A DNA stretch of 6,727 nt, from the NCBI GenBank assembly GCA_002307905.1, contig DBUL01000191.1, positions 40,950 through 47,676 of the forward strand. Direction: 5' to 3'. The translations under genes were made by a program, and so were the position numbers. The DNA comes from Rhizobiaceae bacterium UBA1291. GTDB taxonomy: Bacteria; Pseudomonadota; Alphaproteobacteria; Rhizobiales; Rhizobiaceae. This document shows positions 6,358 through 6,727 of the stretch, one piece after another; the first letter of the stretch is position 1; the number at the start of each line of letters is the position of its first letter. The notes under the pieces are model-generated. The model worked only from the letters and a program-made list of their open reading frames with translations, made no database searches and was not told where the DNA came from.

Positions 6358-6630
6358 TAGCACAACGCAAATGCACTTTTTCTCCCGTTGCAGTTTACGT
6401 TCTCGCTCAGGATGAAGCAAAGGCTAACTTGCAGACTCTCAACCGGGTTCGGGTTGCAGAACCTACCACCGGGCATTCACTGGAAAAATGACGGCGTGCA
6501 GCTAGGCGCTTGCGATCGTCTTGCTTGCAAGGGAGCATAGCTGCAGCCCAAGCCGCGAGCGGATTTCGAACCCGAACCAAAGGGGCTCTGTGGTCATTTC
6601 TACATTAATACACGCTAAGGGCATTTTGCA

Positions 6631-6661
6631 GGTGACGGGAAACACATGATTTCCGCTCACC
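6631..6661. repeat. Interrupted palindrome / hairpin
   Basis: Arms GGTGACGGGAAA (6631-6642) and TTTCCGCTCACC (6650-6661) pair at 10 of 12 positions around the 7-base loop CACATGA. There is no T tract, so it is not a terminator by itself. It could be a protein-binding site or an RNA hairpin. Confidence 0.45.
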
Positions 6662-6678
6662 GTGATCGCGGGGCAAAC

Positions 6679-6703
6679 TGGCCACGCAATAGGGCCATTT
6701 TTT
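6679..6703 (+). terminator. Possible weak rho-independent terminator
   Basis: TGGCC (6679-6683) and GGCCA (6693-6697) form a 5-bp stem with a 9-base loop, followed by six T residues (6698-6703). The stem is short and no rightward gene was recognised upstream of it, so this is tentative. Confidence 0.35.
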
Positions 6704-6727
6704 GCGCGACAAACCCTGTCGGAATGT

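Larger units (their letters stand above)
6229..6358. repeat. Cluster of repeated half-sites (iteron- or operator-like)
   Basis: GGAAATCCGCCA (6306-6317) and GGAAATCCACCA (6329-6340) are direct repeats 23 bases apart, about two helical turns. A third copy is inverted at 6348-6358 (TGGCGGATTTT). A weaker fourth copy, GGTTTTCCACCATAC (6229-6243), lies exactly 100 bases from the second. A shared TACACCC heptamer also occurs at 6241-6247 and inverted at 6319-6325. Spaced repeats like this usually bind a protein cooperatively; the winged-helix protein encoded just downstream is the obvious candidate. Confidence 0.65.
6171..6727. other. Non-coding region upstream of the winged-helix operon, rich in inverted repeats
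   Basis: None of the short frames here has a plausible start site or protein-like composition. The part nearest the operon (6229-6358) holds a cluster of related half-sites described separately. Further right are an inverted pair GGTTCGGGTT (6446-6455) / AACCCGAACC (6569-6578), an inverted pair TGCAGCTA (6497-6504) / TAGCTGCA (6538-6545), a palindrome at 6631-6661 and a possible terminator at 6679-6703. This could be a control or origin region, or hold an unrecognised structured RNA. Confidence 0.5.

Noticed and set aside
6229..6358. Repeat cluster considered as a CRISPR array
   Set aside because: The repeats are about 12 bases, in mixed orientation and irregularly spaced, with no cas genes; they fit protein-binding sites instead.

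Overview
The window looks like a defence island from a moderately GC-rich proteobacterium. Codon choice and protein style suggest an alphaproteobacterium, but no housekeeping gene is present to confirm it. The left two thirds carry a type I Thoeris anti-phage system. Positions 50-1501 encode a SIR2-SLOG NADase (ThsA), and 21 bases later 1523-2074 encodes a TIR-domain protein (ThsB). A second, divergent TIR protein lies at 4120-4701 on the same strand, so the locus probably has one NADase effector and two TIR sensor/synthases. A stop codon two bases before thsA hints that another gene precedes it outside the window.

The two TIR genes are separated by about 2 kb. This interval holds a gap without a convincing gene (2075-2548), a four-helix membrane protein with a degenerate ion-channel-like pore loop (2549-3145, +), and an oppositely oriented exported protein built on EF-hand-like calcium-binding loops (about 3184-3921, -). 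The last resembles the acidic module found inside large RTX/haemolysin-type proteins. Whether either protein takes part in the defence system is unknown; the membrane protein is the more attractive candidate.

The right third is organised differently. After an intergenic stretch ending in a clear rho-independent terminator (5001-5028, +), two genes run leftward as a tight operon: a winged-helix DNA-binding protein (5643-6152, -) and a DUF3800 protein with RNase H-like acidic motifs (5028-5639, -). Upstream of this pair lies a cluster of repeated half-sites (6229-6358), including a 27-base near-perfect palindrome and a DnaA-box-like 9-mer. It could be an autoregulatory operator or a small replication origin. 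The remaining DNA to the right edge has no convincing gene but contains more inverted repeats.

Proposed working of the system: known ThsB proteins sense infection and convert NAD+ into a cyclic ADP-ribose isomer. This signal binds the SLOG domain of ThsA and switches on SIR2 NAD+ hydrolysis, which stops phage production. The catalytic residues needed for both steps are visible in this window.
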